DNA of 64,000 bases from positions 4,836,001 through 4,900,000 of the forward strand of contig NZ_CP041696.1 of NCBI RefSeq assembly GCF_007362955.1, in the 5' to 3' direction. Below the pieces are notes generated by a model, which did no database searches, was not told the origin of the DNA, and worked only from the letters and a program-made list of their open reading frames with translations. The DNA comes from Lysinibacillus fusiformis. Lineage in GTDB: Bacteria > Bacillota > Bacilli > Bacillales_A > Planococcaceae. The first letter of the stretch is position 1. Every line of letters starts with the position of its first letter. Below are positions 25,280-31,908 of this stretch, in pieces. The translations under genes were made by a program, and so were the position numbers.

Positions 25280-25855
25280 TCAAAATGGCAAATCGTCTTC
25301 AGATACTTCAATTGGTCCTCTGCTGTTTGCGAATGGATCTTCATCTACGCGTGTATAGTTTGGCTGATTCATAGGAGGCTGATTTTGCTGCTGTGAGGGC
25401 CATTTAAATTGTGAGTGTTGTTGATTATATTGCGCATTTTGACCGCTATATTGCTGCTGTGGTTGACCACTACCATATGACGGTTGGTTATTGTAAGATT
25501 GCTGACTCTGTGAGCCACCCTGTTGTTGTGGATTACTACGCGGCTCTAAAAATTGAACACTATCCGCTACCACGTCCGTTGTATAAACACGCTGACCATT
25601 TTGGCCTTCATAGCTACCTGTCTGGATACGACCCTCAACGCCTATCAAGTTACCTTTACGCATGAAGTTTGCTAAATTTTCAGCCTGTTTACGCCACGCT
25701 TGGCAACTAATGAAGTCCGCTTCTTTTTCACCCTGTTGGTTCGAGAATGTGCGATTAACAGCAACCATGAATCGACAAGATGCTATTCCATTTGGTGTGT
25801 AGCAAAGCTCTGGATCTTTTGTTAAACGTCCAACTAATACTGTTCGGTTAATCAT
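25280..25855 (-). CDS. ssb: Single-stranded DNA-binding protein
   Basis: About 191 residues from the ATG at 25855, which follows AAGGGAGG; a longer upstream frame lacks a site. The N-terminal OB-fold reads [20 protein letters not shown] and [18 protein letters not shown]; the middle is Gln/Asn/Gly-rich; the C-terminus ends in the acidic DDLPF tip that recruits partners. It protects ssDNA in phage replication and works with the ERF-type annealing protein encoded upstream. Confidence 0.97.
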   Translation of the reverse strand: MINRTVLVGRLTKDPELCYTPNGIASCRFMVAVNRTFSNQQGEKEADFISCQAWRKQAENLANFMRKGNLIGVEGRIQTGSYEGQNGQRVYTTDVVADSVQFLEPRSNPQQQGGSQSQQSYNNQPSYGSGQPQQQYSGQNAQYNQQHSQFKWPSQQQNQPPMNQPNYTRVDEDPFANSRGPIEVSEDDLPF

Positions 25856-26042
25856 GTTGTACCTCCCTTTTTGTAGCCATACCTGCACGCACATTATTTT
25901 CAAGGTATCTCAGTTGTTGCATGGCATAGTGTGGGCAATTACTGTCGCTTAAGCGCTTTTGTACGTCTAGTAGGACTAGAAGCGGGAATTGATATTCATT
26001 CACCAGCTGATTAATACGGTTTGCTACTTCCTCATTTGTCAT
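25848..26042 (-). CDS. Small phage protein (DUF6877-like)
   Basis: About 64 residues from the ATG at 26042, which overlaps the upstream stop as ATGA. The helical core [20 protein letters not shown] followed by [12 protein letters not shown] fits the DUF6877 pattern seen next to ssb in Gram-positive phages. It overlaps the ssb start by 8 bases. Confidence 0.65.
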   Translation of the reverse strand: MTNEEVANRINQLVNEYQFPLLVLLDVQKRLSDSNCPHYAMQQLRYLENNVRAGMATKREVQHD

Positions 26043-26218
26043 CACACCTTCACCCCTCTGCACAAGCCGATAACCGCTATATAATTACCTGGTAGAAATT
26101 CGATTTTCTTAATACTTGAGATGCGAGCTTTTCCATCTTCAAATGTAATGACCTCGCCTACTTGGATATCGCGTGGTTTTTCAACAATGCGAAATGGTAC
26201 GGATTTAACTGGTGCCAT
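26042..26218 (-). CDS. Small hypothetical early protein, 58 aa
   Basis: An ATG at 26218 opens a 58-codon frame (MAPVKSVPFRIVEKPRDI...). The start follows GGAGTGAACAAGTA and overlaps the preceding stop; its own stop overlaps the next start. It is basic and beta-rich, like small phage accessory proteins. Function unknown. Confidence 0.65.
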   Translation of the reverse strand: MAPVKSVPFRIVEKPRDIQVGEVITFEDGKARISSIKKIEFLPGNYIAVIGLCRGVKV

Positions 26219-26661
26219 TACTTGTTCACTCCTTCGATTTCTCGACCAAGCATGCTAAGCACTGCTAATATCGCAGATTGTGCTTCTGACAAAATAGGTG
26301 CAATGTCATCCTCTCCTGCCGCTTCTACCTCTTCTGGAGAGCGACTCATCATATGGAAATACGCTGCTACTTGTTCCTCTGGTGTACGGTCAACCTCGTA
26401 ACCGTAATCTAGTGCTCGCACGAAGCGGCGTAATGTTAAATCGTGAATGCTTTTTACAGTTTCTATTTCGTAAAAATGATGAAACCCAACCTCGCTAGTA
26501 TATTGCTCTACCATTTCGTTAAAAATCATTTCTTCCCGTTCGATGTGACCTAAGTCAAAATAGCCATCGATGTCAGTAGCCAGCTGTTCTTCAATCTTGC
26601 CTTTTGCAAGTTCCAAAGCTTCAAAAACTTTTTCGCTAACTTTTACTGTTTGTCCAATCAT
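26218..26661 (-). CDS. Hypothetical early phage protein (DUF1642-like by look)
   Basis: A 147-residue acidic helical protein: VSEKVFEALELAKGKIEEQL at the start, HDLTLRRFVRALDYGYEVD near residue 75 and EEQVAAYFHMM. The middle LRRFVRALDYGYEV motif resembles DUF1642-type phage proteins, which have no known function. It sits in the replication operon between two very small genes. Confidence 0.6.
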   Translation of the reverse strand: MIGQTVKVSEKVFEALELAKGKIEEQLATDIDGYFDLGHIEREEMIFNEMVEQYTSEVGFHHFYEIETVKSIHDLTLRRFVRALDYGYEVDRTPEEQVAAYFHMMSRSPEEVEAAGEDDIAPILSEAQSAILAVLSMLGREIEGVNK

Positions 26662-26680
26662 TTATGTTCACCCCGATAAT

Positions 26681-26812
26681 TTAGTGTTTTGTTATGGCTT
26701 TAAGCAGTGCTCTGTCGCTAAGATTTTCGATAGGCTTGCCATCAATCTGTGAAACACCTTGCGCTTTCAGTACTTTAACAATATGACCGCGAATCTTCTT
26801 GTGTCTGTTCAC
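26681..26812 (-). CDS. Micro-protein, 43 aa, coupled to the replication initiator gene
   Basis: A GTG at 26812 overlaps the initiator's TGA as GTGA and follows AAGGGGGA. The product (MNRHKKIRGHIVKVLKAQGV, then SQIDGKPIENLSDRALLKAI) has the K-x-L...G(V/I)...G-K-P...L pattern of short Fur-regulated-basic-protein-like peptides that are common in Bacillus phages. Function unknown. Confidence 0.6.
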   Translation of the reverse strand: MNRHKKIRGHIVKVLKAQGVSQIDGKPIENLSDRALLKAITKH

Positions 26813-27750
26813 TGTGCTTGTCCCCCTTGCAATTTAGCTAGTACCTTTAGCCGTTGAGCCTCAAAATCAATTGCTTGTTCAGGTGGGTTTTCAATTGGAG
26901 CTGGTTGAGTAACATCATTACTGCGATTATGGAACCATTCAGGTACCATCTCTTCACGTCCCCGTTTATAAGACGATTGCGGTTTAGTTTGCTTTCGTTG
27001 TTGAGTAGCCTTCCACCGCTTGTCCTCTGCTTCAACAGCATCGATTGTTGTGATGCGCTTATTCCACCAACCTTTTAAAATTGTCTCCACATAATTCCAG
27101 GTACATATTCCATTCTCCACGGCCTTTTCCATTGCACGGATAACTAACGGCTCCGACATATCATAAATCCAAGCATCAATTTTCAAAGTAATATGATGCG
27201 CCAACAATCCGAAGTTATTTCTTTCGTAAAACTCAAATGCGTTGGGTGGTTTTTGTTTTAGTTGTGTATTTGCGTATGCAGGGGTCTTACTATCATCATC
27301 ATTATTATTTTGTTTATTAGTACTTAGTGAATCAGTACTTAGTGTATAAGTACTTAGTAGTTGCGGGTTTTCCGTTAACGGTTTATCCATAGACGGTTTT
27401 CCCGCATACGGTGTATCCGGTAGCGGGTTTTCCGTATGCGGTGAAACCATACACGGTACTTCATAGACAATCGTTACATAATCAAACTTCCCACCCTCTA
27501 TCCGGCGACGTTCTTTTTTAACATATCCGAACCTTTGTAGTTCTTTTAAACCTGCCAAAAACGAATCTTTCCCATCCTTCGCCCACTTTTGTATTTCTTC
27601 GTTGTAAAAAGTCCAATCATCTGGTTTTGAAAGCATAAATACATGTATTGCTTTTGCCTTCCAACTCAATCTCTTATCTTGGATGGAAGTGTTGTTAATG
27701 ATTGTGTAATCTTTATTCTTTTCTACTCTTACGATGTTTTTGCCCTCCAT
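26809..27750 (-). CDS. Replication initiator with N-terminal wHTH and DnaD-like domain
   Basis: A 313-residue protein. Residues 10-95 form a winged helix (RLSWKAKAIHVFMLSKPDDW, LKELQRFGYVKKERRR). Residues about 170-235 carry a DnaD/DnaB_2-like domain (FEFYERNNFGLLAHHIT, WNYVETILKGWWNK). Between them lies a Pro/Asn/Ser linker encoded by a tandem-repeat DNA array (27317-27467) that is probably the origin. The start follows AGGAGGGG. Phage initiators of this type bind their own coding sequence and load the helicase. Confidence 0.85.
   Translation of the reverse strand: MEGKNIVRVEKNKDYTIINNTSIQDKRLSWKAKAIHVFMLSKPDDWTFYNEEIQKWAKDGKDSFLAGLKELQRFGYVKKERRRIEGGKFDYVTIVYEVPCMVSPHTENPLPDTPYAGKPSMDKPLTENPQLLSTYTLSTDSLSTNKQNNNDDDSKTPAYANTQLKQKPPNAFEFYERNNFGLLAHHITLKIDAWIYDMSEPLVIRAMEKAVENGICTWNYVETILKGWWNKRITTIDAVEAEDKRWKATQQRKQTKPQSSYKRGREEMVPEWFHNRSNDVTQPAPIENPPEQAIDFEAQRLKVLAKLQGGQAQ
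27317..27467. repeat. In-gene iteron arrays, candidate replication origin
   Basis: Three 15-bp units built on AGTACTTAGT (27317-27361) are followed by seven 15-bp units alternating GCGGGTTTTCCG and CGGTxTATCC-type sequences (27363-27467). The frame is kept because 15 bp equals five codons, giving a pentapeptide-like linker in the initiator. Iterons inside the initiator gene are the usual phage origin design in this host group. Confidence 0.7.
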
Positions 27751-27761
27751 CGTTTCCCCTC

Positions 27762-27938
27762 CTATAACAAACCATTTGTGCGCTCACATATAGCGAAACT
27801 TCCACTTACTTTGATAATTCTGTAATTAGGGTAGCGTCGCATATAATCACGTACTAGGCGCTTGATTTCATCTTTGTTGCCCTCTGCCTGCTCAAATATC
27901 CAGTAGGGTAAAAGCACCCTATGTGGCACACTACTCAT
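27762..27938 (-). CDS. Small hypothetical early protein, 58 aa
   Basis: An ATG at 27938 overlaps the stop of the ERF gene (ATGA). The product starts SSVPHRVLLPYWIFEQAEGN and has a basic helix KRLVRDYMRRYPNYRI. Its stop is followed by the AGGAGGGG site of the initiator gene. Possibly an accessory recombination or replication factor. Confidence 0.65.
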   Translation of the reverse strand: MSSVPHRVLLPYWIFEQAEGNKDEIKRLVRDYMRRYPNYRIIKVSGSFAICERTNGLL

Positions 27939-28699
27939 GCTGGTGGTTTAAGCGATAGCAAATAATTAATAACCATACCGGCTTCTTTTGCCGTTAGAAG
28001 TTTCGAATTTTTGTCAGGAATCTTGCAAGCTTGTAACGCGCCATTGAACAACACTTGTGTATCTGCTTCGAATGTAGTTGCAACTTTTTTAAGGACCTTT
28101 TTAACATGATCGTACTGCTCCGGTGACATCGGCTGTAATTGTGGTGGCTGTTGCTGTCCTTGTTGTCGATTTTGCTGTGGCGGTTGTTGCTGCTTCTGAT
28201 TACCTTGTTGCTGGTATCCTCGTTGTTGCTGATATTGCCCTTGTGAGCGCCCACTTGTATTGCGTGCATCTGGATCATCACCATCAGTTGGTAAGTTAAA
28301 AAATTTGATAATGAAATAACGTTCGCTATATGTCAGACCGCTTCCGAAAGCTTTAGAAATGTCATCCTGTGCACCCGTATAATAAAATGGCACTTCAATT
28401 GTGTTGTTTGGATCATCTGCATTCATCCAGACGTAAGTCATGCTGCCATATACGATGAAATCTAATTTTTCTTTGCCTTTATTATCCTTGTAGGCATGCT
28501 CTTTAAAGTGTTGATCCAGCACCTTAGGAATCAATAAAACGCCTAATTCGTTCATCGTGTTTTGAATTTTCGATAACACTTGCGAGCCGGAAACATAGTT
28601 GTAGTTGTAGCCTTTTGCGTCTTTCGTAAAGCTGCCTATATTTCTACGGATTTCGACGAGCTTTTGGGCCAGACTCATCGGCTTTTTCTGATTTGTCAT
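27935..28699 (-). CDS. ERF-family single-strand annealing protein
   Basis: A 254-residue protein. The core (SLAQKLVEIRRNIGSFTKDA, GYNYNYVSGSQVLSKIQN, SKAFGSGLTYSERYFIIKFF) is the ERF superfamily pattern, including the conserved YxYV...I and GSxxTYxxRY motifs. Residues 150-195 are a Gln/Gly-rich linker like that of phage SSB. It promotes annealing during recombination and circularisation, and is co-expressed with SSB. Confidence 0.9.
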   Translation of the reverse strand: MTNQKKPMSLAQKLVEIRRNIGSFTKDAKGYNYNYVSGSQVLSKIQNTMNELGVLLIPKVLDQHFKEHAYKDNKGKEKLDFIVYGSMTYVWMNADDPNNTIEVPFYYTGAQDDISKAFGSGLTYSERYFIIKFFNLPTDGDDPDARNTSGRSQGQYQQQRGYQQQGNQKQQQPPQQNRQQGQQQPPQLQPMSPEQYDHVKKVLKKVATTFEADTQVLFNGALQACKIPDKNSKLLTAKEAGMVINYLLSLKPPA

Positions 28700-28775
28700 T
28701 TACATACCCTCCTAGTTGATTTTTTTGAGGCCGTGACGTAAAATACGTAATAACTTAATTTTGCAAATTTCTTTT

Positions 28776-28806
28776 TAAGGACTGCTGCTGGAACAGTAGT
28801 CCTTTT
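28776..28806 (+). terminator. Plus-strand intrinsic terminator, orphan
   Basis: AAGGACT(g)CTG pairs with CAG(t)AGTCCTT, then TTTTTAATTTT. No plus-strand gene precedes it. It may stop antisense transcription running toward the ERF gene or end a short plus-strand RNA. Confidence 0.65.
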
Positions 28807-28864
28807 TAATTTTCATCCCCTTTCCGTTTTAGATTAGCCTTGCGAATCAAGGGATGGTTTCCCA

Positions 28865-28923
28865 TCAAGCAGCTTGTAAATCTCGTAGAGGATAGGCTAA
28901 CCAATCATTTACAAACTGCTTGA
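28865..28923. repeat. Long imperfect inverted repeat in regulatory gap
   Basis: TCAAGCAGCTTGTAAAT and ATTTACAAACTGCTTGA (one mismatch in 17) are separated by 25 bases that hold a smaller GGATAGGCTAACC palindrome-like core. It lies in the 300-bp gap between the ERF gene and the short plus-strand RNA, so an operator, secondary origin or structured RNA is possible. Confidence 0.5.
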
Positions 28924-28960
28924 CGAGAGCGAGTTTCGACTCGCAAACGCCGGATATTGT

Positions 28961-29028
28961 GTTATAATGTGTGTAGACATAAAACCGTATCGCTGTTTAA
29001 TCACCCCAATGATTAAGCAGCTTTTTTA
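28961..29028 (+). ncRNA. Short plus-strand RNA with promoter and terminator
   Basis: An extended -10 promoter (TGTTATAAT at 28960-28968) is followed by roughly 50 nt and a strong terminator in which GCTG-TTTAATCA pairs with TGATTAA-GCAGC, then TTTTTTATT. No plus-strand gene follows. It overlaps in antisense the end of the 35-aa gene. This is the layout of a small regulatory RNA in the early control region. Confidence 0.5.
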
Positions 29029-29120
29029 TTGCTATTTTTTTGTGACTTTGCTTTATATTTCAACACAATCTCGCGTTGTTTTTCGTTGAGATGAAGCCAA
29101 TCCTTATTTGAAATGTGCAT
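29013..29120 (-). CDS. Micro-protein, 35 aa
   Basis: An ATG at 29120, 6 bases after a GGTGA-type site, opens a 35-codon frame (MHISNKDWLHLNEKQREIVLK...), basic and helical with a Lys/Asn/Ser-rich tail. The 3' end lies opposite the terminator of the short plus-strand RNA. Plausible, unproven. Confidence 0.45.
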   Translation of the reverse strand: MHISNKDWLHLNEKQREIVLKYKAKSQKNSNKKAA

Positions 29121-29181
29121 TTCTTTTCACCACTTTCTGATTGAGATTAGGCGTTCTTTTAGTGATAGCTGACACCAGTTT

Positions 29182-29445
29182 TTAAACTTGAACATATCGT
29201 TTCACCGCTTTCGTCAAAATACCTCGTCTAGCTAAATCTTGTATCAACCACTCGAAGTTTTTATGATCGAGCACATGTGCCTCCAAACGTGCGATAGTGT
29301 TTGCTGCCTGTTTTATTTTGCGCCCACATTCAGCCGCTAAGTGATATTCACCTCGTTTGTTATGCACCCCAACTGCTACTAACAAATCCTCAATACATGC
29401 TTTTTGTAATGCTATTTCCAATTCAATTTTCTTTACAACATCCAT
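29182..29445 (-). CDS. Hypothetical helical early protein, 87 aa
   Basis: An 87-residue helical protein (KKIELEIALQKACIEDLLVA, RKIKQAANTIARLEAHVLD) overlapping the end of the upstream XRE gene by 13 bases. Located in the early regulatory block. Function unknown. Confidence 0.6.
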   Translation of the reverse strand: MDVVKKIELEIALQKACIEDLLVAVGVHNKRGEYHLAAECGRKIKQAANTIARLEAHVLDHKNFEWLIQDLARRGILTKAVKRYVQV

Positions 29446-29720
29446 AAAAACACTCCTCCAAGCGCTATTGGTATTAGTGGTACTACTTGATTAATGATTG
29501 ATAAAGCATCTATCCCATACATCATGGCTGCTGCTGCAACTTGTCCGTCTGTAATCTGAACCCACTGCATAAATGTTGGCATGTCTATTGGCTTTGCTTC
29601 TTTCTCAAACTTAGAAATACAAGAACGACTGCGATGAAGCTTATCTGCTATTTGTTGTTGTGTTAAATTTGCTTTTACTCGTAATGCTTTTAAAATAGCT
29701 CCGTATTGCATCTGTCTCAC
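29433..29720 (-). CDS. XRE-family regulator with C-terminal membrane segment
   Basis: A 95-residue protein. Residues 8-60 are a Cro/CI-type helix-turn-helix (LRVKANLTQQQIADKLHRSR then SCISKFEKEAKPID). The last 22 residues are hydrophobic (IINQVVPLIPIALGGVFLWM), suggesting membrane attachment. A 17-bp palindrome sits 14 bases upstream of the start (29734-29750) and may be its own operator. DNA-binding plus membrane anchoring is unusual for a phage early regulator. Confidence 0.7.
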   Translation of the reverse strand: MRQMQYGAILKALRVKANLTQQQIADKLHRSRSCISKFEKEAKPIDMPTFMQWVQITDGQVAAAAMMYGIDALSIINQVVPLIPIALGGVFLWML

Positions 29721-29733
29721 CCCCCTGTCTCAA

Positions 29734-29750
29734 TGTTCCAGACTGGAACA
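29734..29750. promoter_or_regulatory. 17-bp palindrome upstream of the XRE-TM gene
   Basis: TGTTCCAGACTGGAACA is a perfect palindrome with odd centre, 14 bases before the start of the XRE gene. A half-site like GGAACCG lies about 25 bases further upstream. Probably an autoregulatory operator; it is not a standard LexA box because the half-sites are inverted. Confidence 0.5.
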
Positions 29751-29853
29751 AAGGTTGCAAATGCGGAACCGTTTTTTATTGAAAAATAAGATACTATATT
29801 GTTAAGAGGTTGATTTGCCCCAACCTATTACAAGATTGATAGTTTGACAGAGG

Positions 29854-30180
29854 CTAAATTGCCCTTAGCCCTCTTAATGCATTAGGAGCTAACCCAGTGT
29901 TTATATCTATCCACTGTGTGTTGGCTTCTACCCATTGAATAAATAAATGAGTCGGTACTAATACACCGGCTTCTCGCAATACAGGAAAATCTGCTCGCCC
30001 TAGAAGTTCTGAGGCCTTTGTGTCTTTAATTCTAAGCAATTCTTTCAATTCGTCTTTTGTAAGAAACGGTGGTAATTGTTGAAGTTGCAAGTTGGATTCC
30101 AGTAATGTTGCAGCCATTTCCTCACGAATCATGTTGCGAAATTCTTGCATGATTTGCGCTTTAAATTCCTCACTTAACAT
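29854..30180 (-). CDS. DUF771-like phage protein
   Basis: About 108 residues from the ATG at 30180, which follows GGAGGG; a longer frame is less likely. LPPFLTKDELKELLRIKDTK and DFPVLREAGVLVPTHLFIQW are the DUF771 pattern of excisionase-like/helix-turn-helix phage proteins near the lysogeny module. A regulatory or excision role is possible. Confidence 0.75.
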   Translation of the reverse strand: MLSEEFKAQIMQEFRNMIREEMAATLLESNLQLQQLPPFLTKDELKELLRIKDTKASELLGRADFPVLREAGVLVPTHLFIQWVEANTQWIDINTGLAPNALRGLRAI

Positions 30181-30222
30181 TTTGAACCCTCCAATCATTA
30201 GGCTGGTTGCCCACAGCCTTTC

Positions 30223-30757
30223 TTATATTGCTTTTTTTGAAAACTCTTCTAATAAGATAATTGCTAGATCTACTTGCCCTTTACCTGTGATAAGCGTTGT
30301 TCCACTTTGGATGTCTCCAACGGTACGTTTAACTATTGCTGTACGAACCTTGAACCAACCTCGTTCGATGTACTTTTGCTTTGGTAAGTTCTTTTCTGCG
30401 CCCTCCTGTTTGATTAGGTAGCCTTTGTCACGCATCCAAGCAATTAATTTATTTCGCCCGATATTAATGCCATGTTTGTCATAAAGAATTTTTGCAAAAG
30501 CTCCTACATTGATTGCACCATCTGACATGGAAACAACTTTTCCGAAGTTTGTATATGGCTGATCTTCTTGGATTTTCGTTTCTAGCATCACAATCTTTTG
30601 TTGTTGGAAGTCCATTGCCCTTTTAATGACCATTTCTGGACTGTTCCATAATCGCTCCATGTGTAGGAAATATTGTCTGGCTTGTTTGCCTCGTTCATTA
30701 CGTTGGAAAAGACATTTCGCCTTTATCGTTGTATTTAGTTGTGATTAATTGATTCAT
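30223..30757 (-). pseudogene. Phage antirepressor, N-terminal domain deleted and frameshifted
   Basis: The C-terminal part (about 145 residues; VIKRAMDFQQQKIVMLETK, then a KilAC-type DNA-binding domain with KLIAWMRDKGYLIKQEG) is intact from 30660. Upstream, an ATG at 30757 encodes MNQLITTKYNDKG, the expected start of an antirepressor, but the next readable segment, QRNERGKQARQYFLHMERLW, is the end of the BRO-type N-terminal domain and lies in another frame. Thus most of the N-terminal domain is lost and the junction is out of frame. The remaining KilAC part might still be made from the ATG at 30660. Confidence 0.75.
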
Positions 30758-30768
30758 TTTGTACCTCC

Positions 30769-31014
30769 CTAAGCTAATTGTTTTTGTGTAAACGGACACA
30801 TTTCGTGTCCTTTTTGATTAAAAAAAATTTCATCAACCGTTTTACCATGGTAATCAGCTATCTTCTTAGCTAAACGTAATGAAGGTGTTCTATCCCCTCT
30901 TTCTATTGCGCCTAACATTTGTGGGGTTATTTTCAAATCAAAAGCCACCTCAGACCTAGCTTTATCACCACGAAGTTTTATTAAATAGTCCCTATCCTTG
31001 CTCGTGGTTTTCAA
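30769..31014 (-). CDS. Cro-like XRE repressor
   Basis: An 81-residue protein with a helix-turn-helix at residues 15-65 (GDKARSEVAFDLKITPQMLG, AIERGDRTPSLRLAKKIADY). It is transcribed divergently from the cI-like gene from a shared region with four operators, the normal Cro position. A GGAGG-type site precedes the ATG. Confidence 0.8.
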   Translation of the reverse strand: MKTTSKDRDYLIKLRGDKARSEVAFDLKITPQMLGAIERGDRTPSLRLAKKIADYHGKTVDEIFFNQKGHEMCPFTQKQLA

Positions 31015-31035
31015 TACTTGTAACCTCCTTTCAAA

Positions 31036-31146
31036 GAAACACTTTGTTTCCTTAAACTTATATTAATAGAAACGATACGTTTCTGTCAATCATTTTCAGA
31101 AACTTTTTGTTTCCTTTTTGTATTACTAATAGAAACAATGAGTTTC
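31036..31146. promoter_or_regulatory. Divergent lysogeny control region with four GAAAC-N5-GTTTC operators
   Basis: Operators lie at 31036-31050, 31069-31083, 31099-31113 and 31132-31146, each a palindrome with GAAAC and GTTTC half-sites around a 5-base centre. A leftward TTGACA (31083-31088 on the minus strand) is followed by the second operator inside the -35/-10 spacer, so repressor binding would block the early promoter directly. The fourth operator lies next to a rightward TATAAT-rich stretch before cI. This is a classical CI/Cro switch. Confidence 0.85.
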
Positions 31147-31179
31147 TACTTATATAATATAAATAACGAGGTGAAATAA

Positions 31180-31539
31180 ATGTTTGGACAAAATCTAGCT
31201 AAATTACGAAAAGAACGAAAATTAAGTCAATATGATTTAGCAGAAAAGATGAATTTTTCCAGAGGGAAAATCGCTAATTATGAACAAGGGACACGTCAGC
31301 CTGATTTTGAAACTCTTCAATTGTTTGCTGATTATTTCAATGTCACGACAGACTACCTATTGGGTCGTAGTGATGAACCTCGCCCACAAACCCTAGCCGA
31401 AAAAGAAGAAGCTGAGTTTCAAGCATTCGCTAATGATCCAACCCTACAAAAATGGTACAAAGAGTTACCGAAAAGTCGTGAAGAGGATTTACAGAAGCTT
31501 CGGAAGATGTGGGAAATCATTAAGAATGATAATAAATAA
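31180..31539 (+). CDS. CI-like XRE repressor
   Basis: A 119-residue protein with an N-terminal helix-turn-helix (LAKLRKERKLSQYDLAEKMN, SRGKIANYEQGTRQPDFETL) and a C-terminal tail (EFQAFANDPTLQKWYKELPK...). There is no peptidase domain; repression is probably relieved by the ImmA-like protease encoded at 37989. Its 3' end is repeated, in decayed form, at 33163-33306 and 35041-35094. Start follows GAGGTG. Confidence 0.88.
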   Translation: MFGQNLAKLRKERKLSQYDLAEKMNFSRGKIANYEQGTRQPDFETLQLFADYFNVTTDYLLGRSDEPRPQTLAEKEEAEFQAFANDPTLQKWYKELPKSREEDLQKLRKMWEIIKNDNK

Positions 31540-31599
31540 ATCATTTACAATAAATGATTTTAAAAATTAGTTTTAAAAGTAACATAATAATATCTCAAC

Positions 31600-31628
31600 A
31601 AAGGACATGCTTATAAGACATGTCCTTT
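31600..31628 (+). terminator. cI terminator, copy 1
   Basis: AAAGGACATG, 9-nt loop, CATGTCCTTT (10 bp perfect). A smaller AAATCATTT/AAATGATTT hairpin lies between cI and this one. Related hairpins follow each decayed cI tail downstream. Confidence 0.7.
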
Positions 31629-31660
31629 AATAGCACCGCCGTTGGAAATATTACTCATTT

Positions 31661-31861
31661 ATGTTATATTATTTTTTTATTATTGTTATAGGTATATCTA
31701 CGCAAGGAATATTAACTACTTCTATTGCCATGAGAGCTGTTTATTCAGGTGATGTAGCATCCTCACATCCTGCTTATGAAGCAAAACATGATCGAAATGA
31801 AGATGTATGGGGGCTTGTGAATGATAACTCAATCTATTCGACTACCGTACAGAGAATATAA
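31661..31861 (+). CDS. Doubtful 66-aa frame downstream of cI
   Basis: A 66-codon frame with a hydrophobic N-terminus (YYFFIIVIGISTQGILTTSI) but no convincing ribosome binding site. Its first bases fall in a sequence (ATTTATGTT...TATT) that is repeated after the other cI-terminator copies, so it may be a fusion artefact or a remnant of another cargo gene. Confidence 0.25.
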   Translation: MLYYFFIIVIGISTQGILTTSIAMRAVYSGDVASSHPAYEAKHDRNEDVWGLVNDNSIYSTTVQRI

Positions 31862-31908
31862 AAAATAGTTGCCTTGCATTATTTCAAACTCAAAGGGAGA
31901 GTGTAAAA

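Noticed and set aside
27295-27470. CRISPR array
   Set aside because: The 15-bp repeats have no spacers of constant length, are within a coding frame and better fit iterons.
29734-29750. LexA/DinR SOS box
   Set aside because: The palindrome reads GTTCC...GGAAC, not GAAC-N4-GTTC, so it does not fit the Bacillus SOS consensus.
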